Below, in pieces: positions 25,370 to 34,273 of a DNA stretch of 64,000 nt (position 1 is the stretch's first letter; every line of letters starts with the position of its first letter). The translations under genes were made by a program, and so were the position numbers. Under the pieces are notes generated by a model. That model was given only the letters and a program-made list of their open reading frames with translations. It did not search any database and was not told where the DNA came from. The stretch is from contig JAZRVI010000031.1 in the NCBI GenBank assembly GCA_045599035.1, positions 1-64,000 of the forward strand. Reading direction: 5' to 3'. Source of the stretch: CATZDY01 sp045599035. GTDB taxonomy: Bacteria > Bacillota > Desulfotomaculia > Desulfotomaculales > Desulfocucumaceae.

Positions 25370-26028
25370 AAAATATTTTTGTTTGTTTGGTTGCCCCTTT
25401 AACTCTAATGTTTTTTTTGCTGTCAGGAGAAGCCAGAAGACTGAATTTGTTTTTGATTGTGGGTATGACGGTTTGTCTGGTGGCCGGAAATGTGAATTTG
25501 GCTTTGGCAGCCTGGTTTAATTATTCTTTGGCGGATGCTTCTGTTTTATTGGCTCCGGTTTGTGAGGAATTTTTTAAACTGCTGCCTTTGTTGTTTTATA
25601 CCTTCTTCTTTCGCTTGAGTTCCAATCAAATTTTTGCAGCTGCTATAGCGGTAGGTATTGGCTTTGCTACTTTGGAAAATTGTTGTTACATAATTCAATA
25701 TGGTTCTCAGGATTTGTGGTTTATTTTAATCCGGGGTTTTGCGGCCGGCTTTATGCACGGTATCTGTACTGCTTTAATGGGCTTGGGATTAAATGAAGTA
25801 CGCACTCAAAAAAAACTGGCTTATACCGGAACCTTTGCCCTGCTGTGTCTGGCTGCTACTTATCATGCCAGCTATAACTTGCTGGTGCAGGCGACGGATT
25901 ATAAGCAGTATTTTGGGGTTTTTCTGCCTATCGTGACTGCTTTGGCCTGGGTTTTGCTTCGCAAAAAAAATAAAAGCTGGCAAGAATTAATTCGCTTGCT
26001 CTGTCAAGCAGGACAGGAAAAGGCCTGA
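25354..26028 (+). CDS. PrsW-type intramembrane metalloprotease
   Basis: This 224-residue membrane protein shows the PrsW/CPBP-like set of motifs: CEEFFKLLP (EExxK, about residue 70), GFATLENCCY (about 107), GFMHGICTA (about 130) and YHASYN (about 170). The Glu and His residues are those thought to hold zinc in PrsW, which in Bacillus starts the cleavage of an anti-sigma factor. No sigma/anti-sigma pair is next to it, so its substrate is unknown. It starts at TTG 25354 or GTG 25357, inside the end of its membrane-protein neighbour. Confidence 0.82.
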   Translation: MVYNIENIFVCLVAPLTLMFFLLSGEARRLNLFLIVGMTVCLVAGNVNLALAAWFNYSLADASVLLAPVCEEFFKLLPLLFYTFFFRLSSNQIFAAAIAVGIGFATLENCCYIIQYGSQDLWFILIRGFAAGFMHGICTALMGLGLNEVRTQKKLAYTGTFALLCLAATYHASYNLLVQATDYKQYFGVFLPIVTALAWVLLRKKNKSWQELIRLLCQAGQEKA

Positions 26029-26054
26029 AAGACAAAAAATTAACAGGAGGAATC

Positions 26055-26678
26055 TTGATGCGGAAAACAATGATTTTGGGAATGATTTTGGCTTTGCTTT
26101 TTTCGGTTGGCGTGGCCGCCGCAGCGGAAGAAGTTATTGTTGAAAATTTAACCATTAAAAATGGGGAACAAACTGAATTAATGAATTGTGAAATTGATCC
26201 GGGAGTTAACCTGACGATTCAAAAAGAAGCTGTGTTAACCTTTAAGGGAGATTGCGTGAACAACGGAACTATTTTAAATGAAGGAACTATTCAGCAACTG
26301 GGACAACTGGAAAACGAAGGAATCATTAAAAACCAGGGTGAATTTATTAATAACCAAGTTATGGATAATCAGGATACTTTTGAAAATTATCAAAGCTTTA
26401 TTAATCGGGATACGGGAAAAATTAATAATGATTCTCTATTTTCTAATCGGGGTAAAGTGGACAATCAGGGGCAAATTATTAATAACAGCACCTGGCAGAA
26501 TATCAGCGGTTCTGTTTTTTCTGGCAAAGAAATAATTGGCAGTCCTGGTGAGGACTTGACAGTTATTTCTCAGGGCAGTATTTATGCCAGAACTGATACC
26601 CGGATTATTTTAACTATTGTAGCAGTTTTGATCCTTGTGGGAATAGCTGGAGTTTTATTATATCGTAAGAGAAAATAA
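26055..26678 (+). CDS. Surface-anchored Asn-rich repeat protein
   Basis: This 207-residue protein has an N-terminal signal peptide (hydrophobic residues 4-22, then AAA) and one C-terminal membrane helix ending RKRK. Between them, about residues 50-160, short repeats of the type N-x-G-x-I-x-N-x-G alternate with hydrophobic positions (INNQVMDNQDTF, IKNQGEFIN, VDNQGQIINN). This suits a narrow beta-solenoid. It would stand out from the membrane into the wall. Function is unknown. SD ACAGGAGGAATC precedes ATG 26055. Confidence 0.75.
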   Translation: MMRKTMILGMILALLFSVGVAAAAEEVIVENLTIKNGEQTELMNCEIDPGVNLTIQKEAVLTFKGDCVNNGTILNEGTIQQLGQLENEGIIKNQGEFINNQVMDNQDTFENYQSFINRDTGKINNDSLFSNRGKVDNQGQIINNSTWQNISGSVFSGKEIIGSPGEDLTVISQGSIYARTDTRIILTIVAVLILVGIAGVLLYRKRK

Positions 26679-26691
26679 GGGAGCGAAAATT

Positions 26692-27351
26692 TTGCAGGCA
26701 GTTTTATTTGACATTGGAGCAACCTTGATTGATGGCCCTCCAGCTTCTCCTATTCGACAGATTTGCCAGATCTTAGGGCTGGATAAGCGGGCAAGAGAAA
26801 GAATTGCTCAATTGATTATGTGTCAGTCTTTGGCCGATGAGCAGGAACTGATCCGGGCTTTGAAAAGGTTTTATCCTTTGTCCTGGGAGCAGGAAAATTT
26901 GCTGGTTCAGCTTTGGCAAAGTCAGTCGAATTGCACCAGGGAAATTGCTGGAGCCACCGAGCTGATTCGGGCTTTGAAGGAACGGGGATTTAAAATTGGT
27001 TTGGTATCTAATATCTGGGTTCCCTATTATCGTTCCTTTCAGGCAACCTGTCCGGAAATCGTTCAAATGGTTGATTTTGCTGCTTTGAGTTTTCGGGAAG
27101 GCTGGAAAAAGCCTTCCCCCAAGCTTTTGCAAATTGCTTTGGCCAATCTGGGGGCGGAAACAGCCTGGATGGTGGGGGATACCTATGAAAATGACTTAAA
27201 ACCAGCCCAAAATCTGCCGGTGAAAACGGTCTGGTTTTTGCGTCGTCCGGAAAAAGAAGTGATGGCCATGCAAAAAGTTTTGTTGGGTGAATGGCCTCGG
27301 CCGGATTTAATTGTAGATTCATTGAAAAAATTGCAGAAGGAATTGGTGTGA
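26692..27351 (+). CDS. HAD-superfamily hydrolase
   Basis: This 219-residue protein has the four HAD motifs: LFDIGATLIDG (nucleophile Asp, with Gly where many have the second Asp), LVSNIW (motif II), KKPSP (motif III) and MVGDTYENDL (motif IV). It is probably a phosphatase for a small molecule; the substrate cannot be read from sequence. The start is TTG 26692 behind GGGAGCG. The downstream gene starts only a few bases after its stop. Confidence 0.85.
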   Translation: MQAVLFDIGATLIDGPPASPIRQICQILGLDKRARERIAQLIMCQSLADEQELIRALKRFYPLSWEQENLLVQLWQSQSNCTREIAGATELIRALKERGFKIGLVSNIWVPYYRSFQATCPEIVQMVDFAALSFREGWKKPSPKLLQIALANLGAETAWMVGDTYENDLKPAQNLPVKTVWFLRRPEKEVMAMQKVLLGEWPRPDLIVDSLKKLQKELV

Positions 27352-27356
27352 GAAAA

Positions 27357-27953
27357 ATGCGGTTAATTAAAGTTGAAAAGCATAGTAAGGAAGAATTATT
27401 CGAAAAATTGCGAAAAGTTTCCCTGATGCAAAATCCGGAACAGTTGATTTATCAGGACTGTACTATTTCGCTGGTAAAGCTGCATACGGACTTTTTGGTT
27501 CCGCCTCAAGCCTATGTTTTAGGACAAGAGGTGCAGAAAATCCGGGAATTGCGTTGGGCCTTGCAGGAGCATGGGGTGGATTTATTTGAACTGGAAGGCT
27601 ATGTCACTATCTGGCGGGAAGATGCTGACAGTGAACCCATTGATGTCATGCCAGCCATTATAGAGGAATCCTTTGAAGCCAATGGCAGTCTTCAGCCTCT
27701 TATTTGTGATGGTATGCATCGAATGTTTGTGGCTCGTCTGGAAGGAGTTATGCCCCAAGTAGCCTATATTCGAGGGATACCCCTTCCTTATTATGCCTAT
27801 CCCTGGCCGGGCGGCTGGTCAGAGGTGATTTTGCGGGAAGACTTGCCTTCCGGGTTTATTAAAAAATGGCATCGAATTGCCGATTATAAGAAATTATATC
27901 GGAATTTTAATTCGGCTTTTCAAAATGTGGGCGGCCCCAGGGGACACTTTTAA
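27357..27953 (+). CDS. Uncharacterised protein with a DGxHR-like motif
   Basis: This 198-residue soluble protein starts at ATG 27357 (or GTG 27348) just after the HAD gene. The central ICDGMHRMFVARLEG resembles the DGxHR element of ParB/sulfiredoxin-fold proteins, where it binds nucleotide phosphate. The C-terminal half is rich in aromatic residues, with YYAYPWPGGWSEV. I do not recognise a named family, and the ParB-like reading is tentative. It ends shortly before a hairpin at 27967. Confidence 0.7.
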   Translation: MRLIKVEKHSKEELFEKLRKVSLMQNPEQLIYQDCTISLVKLHTDFLVPPQAYVLGQEVQKIRELRWALQEHGVDLFELEGYVTIWREDADSEPIDVMPAIIEESFEANGSLQPLICDGMHRMFVARLEGVMPQVAYIRGIPLPYYAYPWPGGWSEVILREDLPSGFIKKWHRIADYKKLYRNFNSAFQNVGGPRGHF

Positions 27954-27966
27954 GTTTTTGCAGCAG

Positions 27967-27996
27967 AGCCTTTGGCGTTTATTCCCAAAGGCTTTA
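27967..27996. terminator. Probable terminator between convergent genes
   Basis: AGCCTTTGG and CCAAAGGCT form a 9-bp perfect stem with a 9-base loop. Only three T residues follow, so efficiency is uncertain. Confidence 0.45.
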
Positions 27997-28027
27997 AGAA
28001 TACATATCTAATGATTGTAATATATGG

Positions 28028-29917
28028 TTAAAATTCGGAAGTATAATTGGAATGGGTGTCCAGGTAGATTTGATCATCTTGCCAATCAATACCTATATCC
28101 AGCATTTTGGCTATATTACGCAGTTTAAAATAAGTATAATTGTTAATATTGTAGGTGGTTAGATATTTCTCTTCCTGACCAAATAAAATTTTAGTTGCTT
28201 TGGCATAACCGGTAGTTATATCCAAAGAGATATTTTCGAGGGCAGTTTGGTCGCTGTAGCTTTGGTTGGGAATAATTTGAATGACCTGTTGTTCCCAGCC
28301 CACATCAAAGGGTTTGGCACTTGAACTTAAAGCCTGAGCCAAATCCCGCAGTCGGAAATAAGTATAGCCGTTGATTTCGTAGGTAATGTAGCTTTGTTTT
28401 TGTCCATCAATGAAAATTTGCATTTGTTTGGGAACGGCGGTAAAAAAGTTTTGCTCAGATTTGTAGCCGGTAATATGATTGACATTCATCCATTGCTTTT
28501 TGGCTTCGGCCAATTTTTGCAAGTCCGGATCCTTCTCGCCTTTAATTTGGAGCAACATATTTTGCAAGCTGAATATATCGTTATAGGTTAAATAAGGATA
28601 ATCACTGCCAATACTGCTTCCGTCTGCCTTAAGAGCATAGTTTAGATTGTTGTCGGGTAAGATCCACAGACTGGCGGTGTGCTTTAAGCCGTTCAGCATT
28701 TGATCCGCCAAGTCCGAATAGACTGTTTCTCCGGAAGTGATGGCCAGATCATAAAGAAACAGAATTTCTTTAAGCTGATGGTTTAAAGAGGCATGAAAGC
28801 TCACAGAGCTTTCCGGATGCCAATAATCTTCCACTAACCAGTCATTGACATTTGAGGTTAGGGAAAAATGGTGATTTTGAGCGTGTTTGAGAAAAAATTG
28901 ACCATATTTGTTGGCTGTTTGATAAAAAGCTTCAATACCAAATTTTTGGTAGGCAATTAAATAGGTGTGAGCCAGGTCAGTACAAAAACGAGTATCATAA
29001 TAGCTTCCACCCAGATTATAATTTTCTTTTAACCAGATACTTTCGGCCTGACTGGGAAAATAGCCGACGGAATTTTGCTGTTTTTGCAAAATATCCAGCA
29101 TGGCTATGCCTATTTGCTCAGAAGCCAAGGAACCTCCGGTTTGAATCATGCCATTGGTTACATAAGCGGAAGGAGTCAATTTAAAGCTGTTGGGCGTGGG
29201 TGGAGCATATTCATTGCTGCTGTAATAATAACCATCATAATTAAAGCGGCTTTCGTCATTGAGCAGATAACCGGTCCAAATAATTTTATTTAAATCAGAA
29301 CTCCAGTCAATCAGGGGTTTTGAAGAACTAAGGCTCCAATGTTCAATTTGGATATCTGTGGTGGGTAAAGCCATCTGACGAATATAAAAATTTCCTTCCA
29401 AATATTCTACTGTGGTATAGCCATTATTCTCCGGCAGATAGTTCAGCACATAACTGTTTTCTGCTCGGTAGGCCAAAGGCTGGCTCAATAATAAATAACT
29501 TTTTTGCCCATTGTCATTGGCAATTAGATATAGAGTTTGCTCCGGAAGAGTTCCGGGCTGTAAAGTATCTTCAACCCATCTTTGTTCATCTTTGTTGTAA
29601 TAAACAATGCTTCCCTTTTGTCCCGGCAAAGTATAAGTCGCAAGCTTGACGGGATCTTTGGAACTGTTTTTAAATTTAACCTGTTCCTGCCTGAAATTAT
29701 TGCCATTACTAAAGGTATATTGGCGGCTTTTGGTTGGCATAGGAGCCAAAAAATCGGATCTGGTTTCGGTTTTAATAATGAGTCCTTGGTTGCTGGAAAT
29801 GAACTCTTTATGGCTGAAAGATGGAATCAGACTGATGGCCAAAGTAATAAGTACAGCCAGGATTAAAAAAATAATTAAACAGGTCAGAACGGGAGAAACA
29901 AAGATCTTTTTACCCAT
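28028..29917 (-). CDS. Membrane-anchored protein with two copper-amine-oxidase-N-like domains
   Basis: This 629-residue protein starts with a single N-terminal membrane helix (about 10-32) and is otherwise extracellular. A long central region rich in Trp, Tyr and His (about 150-480), possibly a helical toroid, has no motif I can name. The C-terminal 130 residues hold two repeats with INGYTYFRLRDLAQAL and INNYTYFKLRNIAKML. These repeats are the stalk-domain pattern (Copper amine oxidase N-terminal-like) common in Firmicute surface proteins. The SD is CAGGAGGC. A role at the cell wall or with a polysaccharide is a guess. Confidence 0.75.
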   Translation of the reverse strand: MGKKIFVSPVLTCLIIFLILAVLITLAISLIPSFSHKEFISSNQGLIIKTETRSDFLAPMPTKSRQYTFSNGNNFRQEQVKFKNSSKDPVKLATYTLPGQKGSIVYYNKDEQRWVEDTLQPGTLPEQTLYLIANDNGQKSYLLLSQPLAYRAENSYVLNYLPENNGYTTVEYLEGNFYIRQMALPTTDIQIEHWSLSSSKPLIDWSSDLNKIIWTGYLLNDESRFNYDGYYYSSNEYAPPTPNSFKLTPSAYVTNGMIQTGGSLASEQIGIAMLDILQKQQNSVGYFPSQAESIWLKENYNLGGSYYDTRFCTDLAHTYLIAYQKFGIEAFYQTANKYGQFFLKHAQNHHFSLTSNVNDWLVEDYWHPESSVSFHASLNHQLKEILFLYDLAITSGETVYSDLADQMLNGLKHTASLWILPDNNLNYALKADGSSIGSDYPYLTYNDIFSLQNMLLQIKGEKDPDLQKLAEAKKQWMNVNHITGYKSEQNFFTAVPKQMQIFIDGQKQSYITYEINGYTYFRLRDLAQALSSSAKPFDVGWEQQVIQIIPNQSYSDQTALENISLDITTGYAKATKILFGQEEKYLTTYNINNYTYFKLRNIAKMLDIGIDWQDDQIYLDTHSNYTSEF

Positions 29918-30006
29918 AGATGCCTCCTGGAGTTGGTTACCTGGGGAATATTCTAAAACTTTGTTGAAAATCCTCCTTTAAAATTGATAATCCGGAATAT
30001 TTTTAG

Positions 30007-30036
30007 TTGCTTTGTAGGCTTCTTTTAAGTTATACT
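30007..30036 (+). promoter_or_regulatory. Promoter upstream of wecB and perhaps the ATP synthase operon
   Basis: TTGCTT at 30007-30012 and TATACT at 30031-30036 are 18 bases apart, ending about 45 bases before wecB. Confidence 0.45.
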
Positions 30037-30079
30037 GGGTTAGACGGGTTTATTTTGACTTTTAGATTTGAGGTCTGAA

Positions 30080-31216
30080 ATGATGAAAAAAATAGTAGCA
30101 ATTTTTGGCACCAGACCGGAAGCGATTAAAATGGCTCCGGTAGTTAAAGAACTACAAAGGTATCCAGAACAATTTGAATGTTTGGTTTTGGTAACTGCCC
30201 AGCATCGGGAAATGCTGGATCAGGTATTGGATTTATTTAAGATTACCCCGGATTATGATTTGAATATTATGAAGCCGGGGCAAAATCTTTTTGATATTAC
30301 CAGTCGGGTTTTGGGTAATGTGGGTGAAATTTTGGCGAAGGAAAAACCAGATCTGGTTTTGGTGCATGGAGATACCAGTACCACCTTTACGGCCGCTTTA
30401 GCTGCCTATTATTTGCAGATTCCAGTGGCTCATGTGGAAGCCGGGCTGCGAACCTTTAATAAATATTCTCCATTTCCGGAAGAAATGAATCGCCGCCTGA
30501 CCGGAGCTTTAGCTGATTTGCATTTTGCTCCTACTGTTCAGGCCAGGGAAAATCTGCTGCGGGAAGGAATTGAATCTGAACAGATTTTTGTTACCGGGAA
30601 CACGGTTATTGATGCTTTGCTTAGTACTGTGGAAAAGGCTTGTCCTCTGCCCGTGAAACTGGGAGGAGGTCGGGTTTTGCTGGTAACTACTCATCGGAGA
30701 GAAAATCTGGGCGAACCCATGCGGCAAATTTATCGGGCTTTGGCCAGCCTGATTCATTCTTATGCGGATATTCAAGTTGTTTTCCCGGTGCATCGCAATC
30801 CGGCAGTTCGCCAAATCGTTAAAGAAGAATTGGGCAATCTGGAACGGGTGCATTTGATTGAGCCTTTGGACTATCATCCTTTTGTGCATTTGATGAAGCA
30901 AAGCTATCTGGTTTTAACCGATTCCGGAGGAATGCAGGAAGAAGCTCCAGCTTTGGGTAAACCGGTTCTGGTTTTGCGGAATACCACGGAAAGACCGGAA
31001 GCTGTGCAGGCCGGAACGGTGCGTTTGGTTGGAACCGATTATAAGCAGGTTTTAACTGAGGCTTCCAGACTGCTGGCTGAACCGGAATATTATGCCCAAA
31101 TGAGCGAGGCGGTTAATCCTTATGGAGATGGACAGGCGGCTTGGCGAATTGTTCAGTATCTTTTGGGATATTATGGTTACCAGGAGAATATTCCAGCGGA
31201 ATTTAAGTCATATTAA
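30080..31216 (+). CDS. wecB: UDP-N-acetylglucosamine 2-epimerase (non-hydrolysing)
   Basis: The enzyme converts UDP-GlcNAc to UDP-ManNAc, a precursor for teichoic-acid linkage units and surface polysaccharides. The 378-residue protein starts IFGTRPEAIKMAPV and carries HGDTSTT, HVEAGLRT, PEEMNRRLT and DSGGMQEEAP, all family landmarks. ATG 30080 (or 30083) follows GAGG. It commonly precedes the atp operon in Clostridia and Bacilli, as here. Confidence 0.94.
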   Translation: MMKKIVAIFGTRPEAIKMAPVVKELQRYPEQFECLVLVTAQHREMLDQVLDLFKITPDYDLNIMKPGQNLFDITSRVLGNVGEILAKEKPDLVLVHGDTSTTFTAALAAYYLQIPVAHVEAGLRTFNKYSPFPEEMNRRLTGALADLHFAPTVQARENLLREGIESEQIFVTGNTVIDALLSTVEKACPLPVKLGGGRVLLVTTHRRENLGEPMRQIYRALASLIHSYADIQVVFPVHRNPAVRQIVKEELGNLERVHLIEPLDYHPFVHLMKQSYLVLTDSGGMQEEAPALGKPVLVLRNTTERPEAVQAGTVRLVGTDYKQVLTEASRLLAEPEYYAQMSEAVNPYGDGQAAWRIVQYLLGYYGYQENIPAEFKSY

Positions 31217-31317
31217 TTAGAAAATTTAGCTTAAAGAATCTGAAAATGTGGAGGAATCAAGAAGACTGATGTAGAATCTAATTCAAAAGTAGCTGCTGCA
31301 TCTGATTCTGAATTAAT

Positions 31318-31566
31318 ATGGATAAAAAACCTGAAGAGCCTAAGCAGGCTGAGAAACCCCAAAAAGACTGGGGAGCATGGCAGGCTTTCAGTTTGACCAG
31401 TGCTTTGGGAGTTGAAATGGCCGTTTGTACGGTGCTTGGAGCCTATTTGGGATATAAGCTGGATGGCCGGTTTGATACCCTGCCCTGGCTGACGGCGATT
31501 GGAGTGCTGTTGGGTATGGCAGCGGGAATTTGGGGTATTATTCAGACCTTAAAGCGTTACCTGTAA
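31318..31566 (+). CDS. atpZ: AtpZ/AtpI family protein
   Basis: This 82-residue protein has a charged N-terminus rich in Lys, Glu and Pro, then two membrane helices with LGAYLGYKLDGRF and GMAAGIWGII, the AtpZ/AtpI pattern. Members help assemble the c-ring or allow Mg/Ca entry. It lies in the expected place before atpB. The ribosome binding site before ATG 31318 is poor. A good GGAGG lies about 65 bases upstream, but the frame from there does not lead into this gene. Confidence 0.8.
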   Translation: MDKKPEEPKQAEKPQKDWGAWQAFSLTSALGVEMAVCTVLGAYLGYKLDGRFDTLPWLTAIGVLLGMAAGIWGIIQTLKRYL

Positions 31567-31803
31567 AAATGTTTATTTTGTGATGGCTTGGAAACTTCGG
31601 ATTTGATTCTGAATCTGGCAGTCTGGTTTTTGCTTTAAAAATCAGATTTTACCTGCTATGGCCTGTCTGGAGCTGGGGCGGCTCCAGGCTTGCCAGCTTT
31701 CTTGCCTGATTAATTAAATTATGTTCAAACAGCCCAAAGTCTTCTGCCTTCTGGCGGAAGAATGTAGTTTTTATTAATGGACAGAAAGGGGTGAGAAAAA
31801 AAT

Positions 31804-32562
31804 ATGGCAGATCCAAACAGTATGGAAGCTGTTGAGCATAATCTTGACATCTGGGGACTGTTGGAGGCCGGCAATGCTGGAGAAACCGGGGAGCTTTTAT
31901 CCACTCCCATTGGGGATATTCATATCAAGGTGGTAGTCATGACCTGGGTAGTTATGATTATTTTGGCTTTGATTACCTTCCTGCTTACCCGCAAAATGAA
32001 GGTCAGAAATCCAGGTAAGGGACAAGTCTTGATGGAAAGCCTTTTTACTTTTGTGCGAGGCTTGGTTTATGACAGTATTGATCCCAAAAAAGGTGCCGGT
32101 CTGGTTTGCATGATCTTCACTTTGTTTTCCTTCTTGCTGGTAAGCAATTTGTGGGGTCTGGTTCCCAGCATGATGTCCCCAACTGCCAACCTTAATACAA
32201 CCTTAGGCATGGCCTTAACCATGTTCTTTGTATTCCAGGTTGTCGGGGTTAAGTATAAAAAAGGACATTATCTCAAGCATTATGTTGAGCCTTATCCGGT
32301 TTTCCTGCCTCTGACGATTATTGAGGAGGTTTCCAAACCAATTACGATGGCTTTTCGTATTTATGGGAACATCTATGCCGGGGAAGTTTTGATTGCTGTT
32401 TTGTTGTTCCTGTTTGGCAGCATGGCAACCTTATGCGGCGGTTTTATCGTTTGCGTAATCTGGCTGCTGTTCAGTATCTTTGTTGGCTTTATCCAGGCAT
32501 TTATTTTCAGTATGCTGACTATTGCTTACACAGCTCAGCAGATCCCAGCTGAAGATCACTAA
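31804..32562 (+). CDS. atpB: ATP synthase F0 subunit a
   Basis: This 252-residue membrane protein forms the ion half-channels beside the c-ring. The essential arginine lies in TMAFRIYGNIYAG (about residue 184) in the fourth helix, and the last helix carries FVGFIQAFIFSMLTIAYT. SD AAAGGGGTG precedes ATG 31804. The 237 bases before it (31567-31803) hold no gene; short hairpins are seen but no known RNA. There is no separate atpI. Confidence 0.93.
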   Translation: MADPNSMEAVEHNLDIWGLLEAGNAGETGELLSTPIGDIHIKVVVMTWVVMIILALITFLLTRKMKVRNPGKGQVLMESLFTFVRGLVYDSIDPKKGAGLVCMIFTLFSFLLVSNLWGLVPSMMSPTANLNTTLGMALTMFFVFQVVGVKYKKGHYLKHYVEPYPVFLPLTIIEEVSKPITMAFRIYGNIYAGEVLIAVLLFLFGSMATLCGGFIVCVIWLLFSIFVGFIQAFIFSMLTIAYTAQQIPAEDH

Positions 32563-32658
32563 GATGTTTCCCAATTAACTAACGGGGTATTTAAATTCGT
32601 CCTTAGACAGGATGATTTTAAAGTTTAGGTTGATTTTATGGAAGGGAGGGAAAAAACG

Positions 32659-32883
32659 ATGGAGATCGCCTTATTGGGTGCAGGTATTGCGGCTGGTCTG
32701 GCTGCTTTTGGTGCTGGTATTGGTAACGGTCTGGTAACCGGTAGATTTATGGAAGCTATGGCTCGTCAACCGGAACTGAAAAGTCAGTTGATGGCTAATA
32801 TGTTTATTTCTGTAGGTCTGATCGAAGCTATGCCGATTATTTCTGTAGTTATTGCCTTTATTTTGATGGCTAAAGTCAGTTAA
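32659..32883 (+). CDS. atpE: ATP synthase F0 subunit c
   Basis: This 74-residue proteolipid has two helices. The ion-carrying glutamate is in GLIEAMPI and the loop is ARQPEL. In sodium-driven rings the first helix has Gln in G-x-G-Q-G and the Glu is followed by Ser or Thr; here these are GIGNG and Glu-Ala. This favours proton coupling. ATG 32659 is chosen because GGAAGGGAGGG lies just before it; ATG 32638 overlaps that site. Its 3' end is partly duplicated directly downstream. Confidence 0.93.
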   Translation: MEIALLGAGIAAGLAAFGAGIGNGLVTGRFMEAMARQPELKSQLMANMFISVGLIEAMPIISVVIAFILMAKVS

Positions 32884-33011
32884 TGGCTAATATGTTTATT
32901 TCGGTGGATGTGGTTAGGGTCGTGCCGATTATCATTGATGGTTTGATTTTCATGGATCGGTTCAATAAAAAAGCTTATGTCAATTTATTGAAGTTATCAG
33001 CAAAAATGTGA
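32883..33011 (+). pseudogene. Degenerate partial duplicate of the atpE second helix
   Basis: ATGGCTAATATGTTTATTTC at 32791-32810 in atpE recurs exactly at 32883-32902, and the following 50 bases remain alignable (PIISVVIAFILM against PIIIDGLIFM). The copy starts on the A of the atpE stop codon (TAATG). It reads 42 codons to a TGA, but the ion-binding Glu is lost (VVRVVP for LIEAMP). It has no separate ribosome binding site. It is probably a tandem duplication in decay; translation by stop-start coupling is possible. Confidence 0.7.
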
Positions 33012-33045
33012 TAGTGGGTCTGAAAACTCCCACTATCATAGTTTT
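33009..33045 (+). terminator. Intrinsic terminator/attenuator inside the atp operon
   Basis: TGATAGTGGG and CCCACTATCA form a perfect 10-bp stem with a 10-base loop, followed by TAGTTTTT. It lies between atpE and atpF and could stop part of the transcripts after the c-subunit gene. Confidence 0.65.
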
Positions 33046-33176
33046 TGGAATAAACACGAGCCTTGGCAAATGAAAATGAAGTTTGATTCAGAGTTGCTTG
33101 AAACCGAAAAGTCTCTGAAGCAGTAAGTTTGATCTTCTTTCTGCTGAAAACAGGAAGGGAGGGGTAAAGAAACCTC

Positions 33177-33683
33177 ATGGAAGCTATTTTAGAGGGTTTA
33201 CACTTAAATGCTACCATTGCAGTGCAGATTTTCAACTTTATTATTTTGCTGATTTTTATTCGCCTGGTAGTCTATAAACCGGTTGTCAATATTTTGAACA
33301 AACGGCAAGAGGCTATTAATGAGAATATTGAAGCGGCTGAAAAGGGAAGAAAAGAAGCAGAGAATTTGCGTCAGGGCTATTTGGCAGAAATGCAGAAAAC
33401 TAAAGAAGAAGCCCAGGCTATTATTCAACAAGCTACCAAAAGTGCTGAAATTCAGGCTCAACAAATTTTGACCGCTGCTCAGGAAGAAGCCAGCCGGATT
33501 AAAGAATCCAGTCTGGCCGATATTGAACGGGAAAAAGAAAAAGCTGTGGCCGAACTTCGGGATCAAGTGGTTTCCCTTTCTATGTTGGTAGCCAATAAAG
33601 TTGTTGGTCGTCAGATTACTGATGATTTGCAGCATGATATGGTGCAGGAATTTATTAAAGAGGCAGGGGAACTGCCATGCTAA
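33177..33683 (+). CDS. atpF: ATP synthase F0 subunit b
   Basis: This 168-residue peripheral-stalk protein has one N-terminal membrane helix (about 13-33), followed by a long charged coiled coil with many Ala, Glu, Lys and Gln, as in all b subunits. It connects F0 to the delta subunit. SD GGAAGGGAGGGG lies upstream of ATG 33177. It overlaps atpH by seven bases. The gap before it (32884-33176) holds the atpE duplicate and a terminator. Confidence 0.93.
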   Translation: MEAILEGLHLNATIAVQIFNFIILLIFIRLVVYKPVVNILNKRQEAINENIEAAEKGRKEAENLRQGYLAEMQKTKEEAQAIIQQATKSAEIQAQQILTAAQEEASRIKESSLADIEREKEKAVAELRDQVVSLSMLVANKVVGRQITDDLQHDMVQEFIKEAGELPC

Positions 33684-34216
33684 AAGGTGCAATTGGAGAA
33701 CGCTATGCTGAAGCTTTGTATGATCTGGCCAAAGGTCTGGACAAAGCGGAAGATGTAGGACAGGAATTGTTGGCGGTTAAGGATATTGTGGAAAAGGATC
33801 GGGATTTGCAGAAAATCCTTTATCATCCCCGCATTACTGCCGAAGAAAAAAAAGAGCTGCTGCAAACTCTTTTCCAGGGTAAAATTGCAGAAGTAACTTT
33901 TTCTTTCCTGCAATTGTTGGTGGATAAACAAAGAGAGCAGTATCTTTGCGATATTGTGGACGCTTTTGTTTTGAAGGCCAATGAAGACCGCAATATTTTG
34001 GCGGCTGAAATTTCATCTGCTGTGGCTCTTTCTGATTCGGAAAAAGCTGGTTTGAAAAAAGTTTTGACCAAGGTTACCGGCAGAGATATGGTGACCGAAT
34101 TTGCAGTTGACCCCGAATTGATGGGGGGAGTTGTAGTCAAAATTGGGGATCGGGTTATTGACGGCAGCCTTAAAACCAGATTTGCAGCAATGAGAGAATA
34201 CTTAAGACAAAATTAG
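33677..34216 (+). CDS. atpH: ATP synthase F1 subunit delta
   Basis: This 179-residue subunit links the top of F1 to the b stalk. It shows the family start RYAEALYDLA, the segment FLQLLVDKQR near 75 and the C-terminal VDPELMGGVVVKIGDRVIDGSLKTR. The start overlaps atpF, so translation is probably coupled. Confidence 0.93.
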   Translation: MLKGAIGERYAEALYDLAKGLDKAEDVGQELLAVKDIVEKDRDLQKILYHPRITAEEKKELLQTLFQGKIAEVTFSFLQLLVDKQREQYLCDIVDAFVLKANEDRNILAAEISSAVALSDSEKAGLKKVLTKVTGRDMVTEFAVDPELMGGVVVKIGDRVIDGSLKTRFAAMREYLRQN

Positions 34217-34273
34217 TTGTTTTGTTTCAGCTTTTAAGCTGGAATAAGAGTGGATAGGGGTGAACCTAAAAGC

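Noticed and set aside
31256..31317. Possible N-terminal extension of atpZ starting near GGAGG at 31251
   Set aside because: The frame that reads KTDVESNSKVAAASDSEL is not the atpZ frame and has no normal start codon; a sequencing error or old frameshift cannot be told apart.
32659..32883. Sodium-type c-ring
   Set aside because: The Gln of helix 1 and the Ser/Thr after the Glu, which mark sodium binding, are Asn and Ala here.
33070..33126. 18-codon frame before atpF (MKMKFDSELL...)
   Set aside because: No ribosome binding site and no similarity I can recognise; too short to support.
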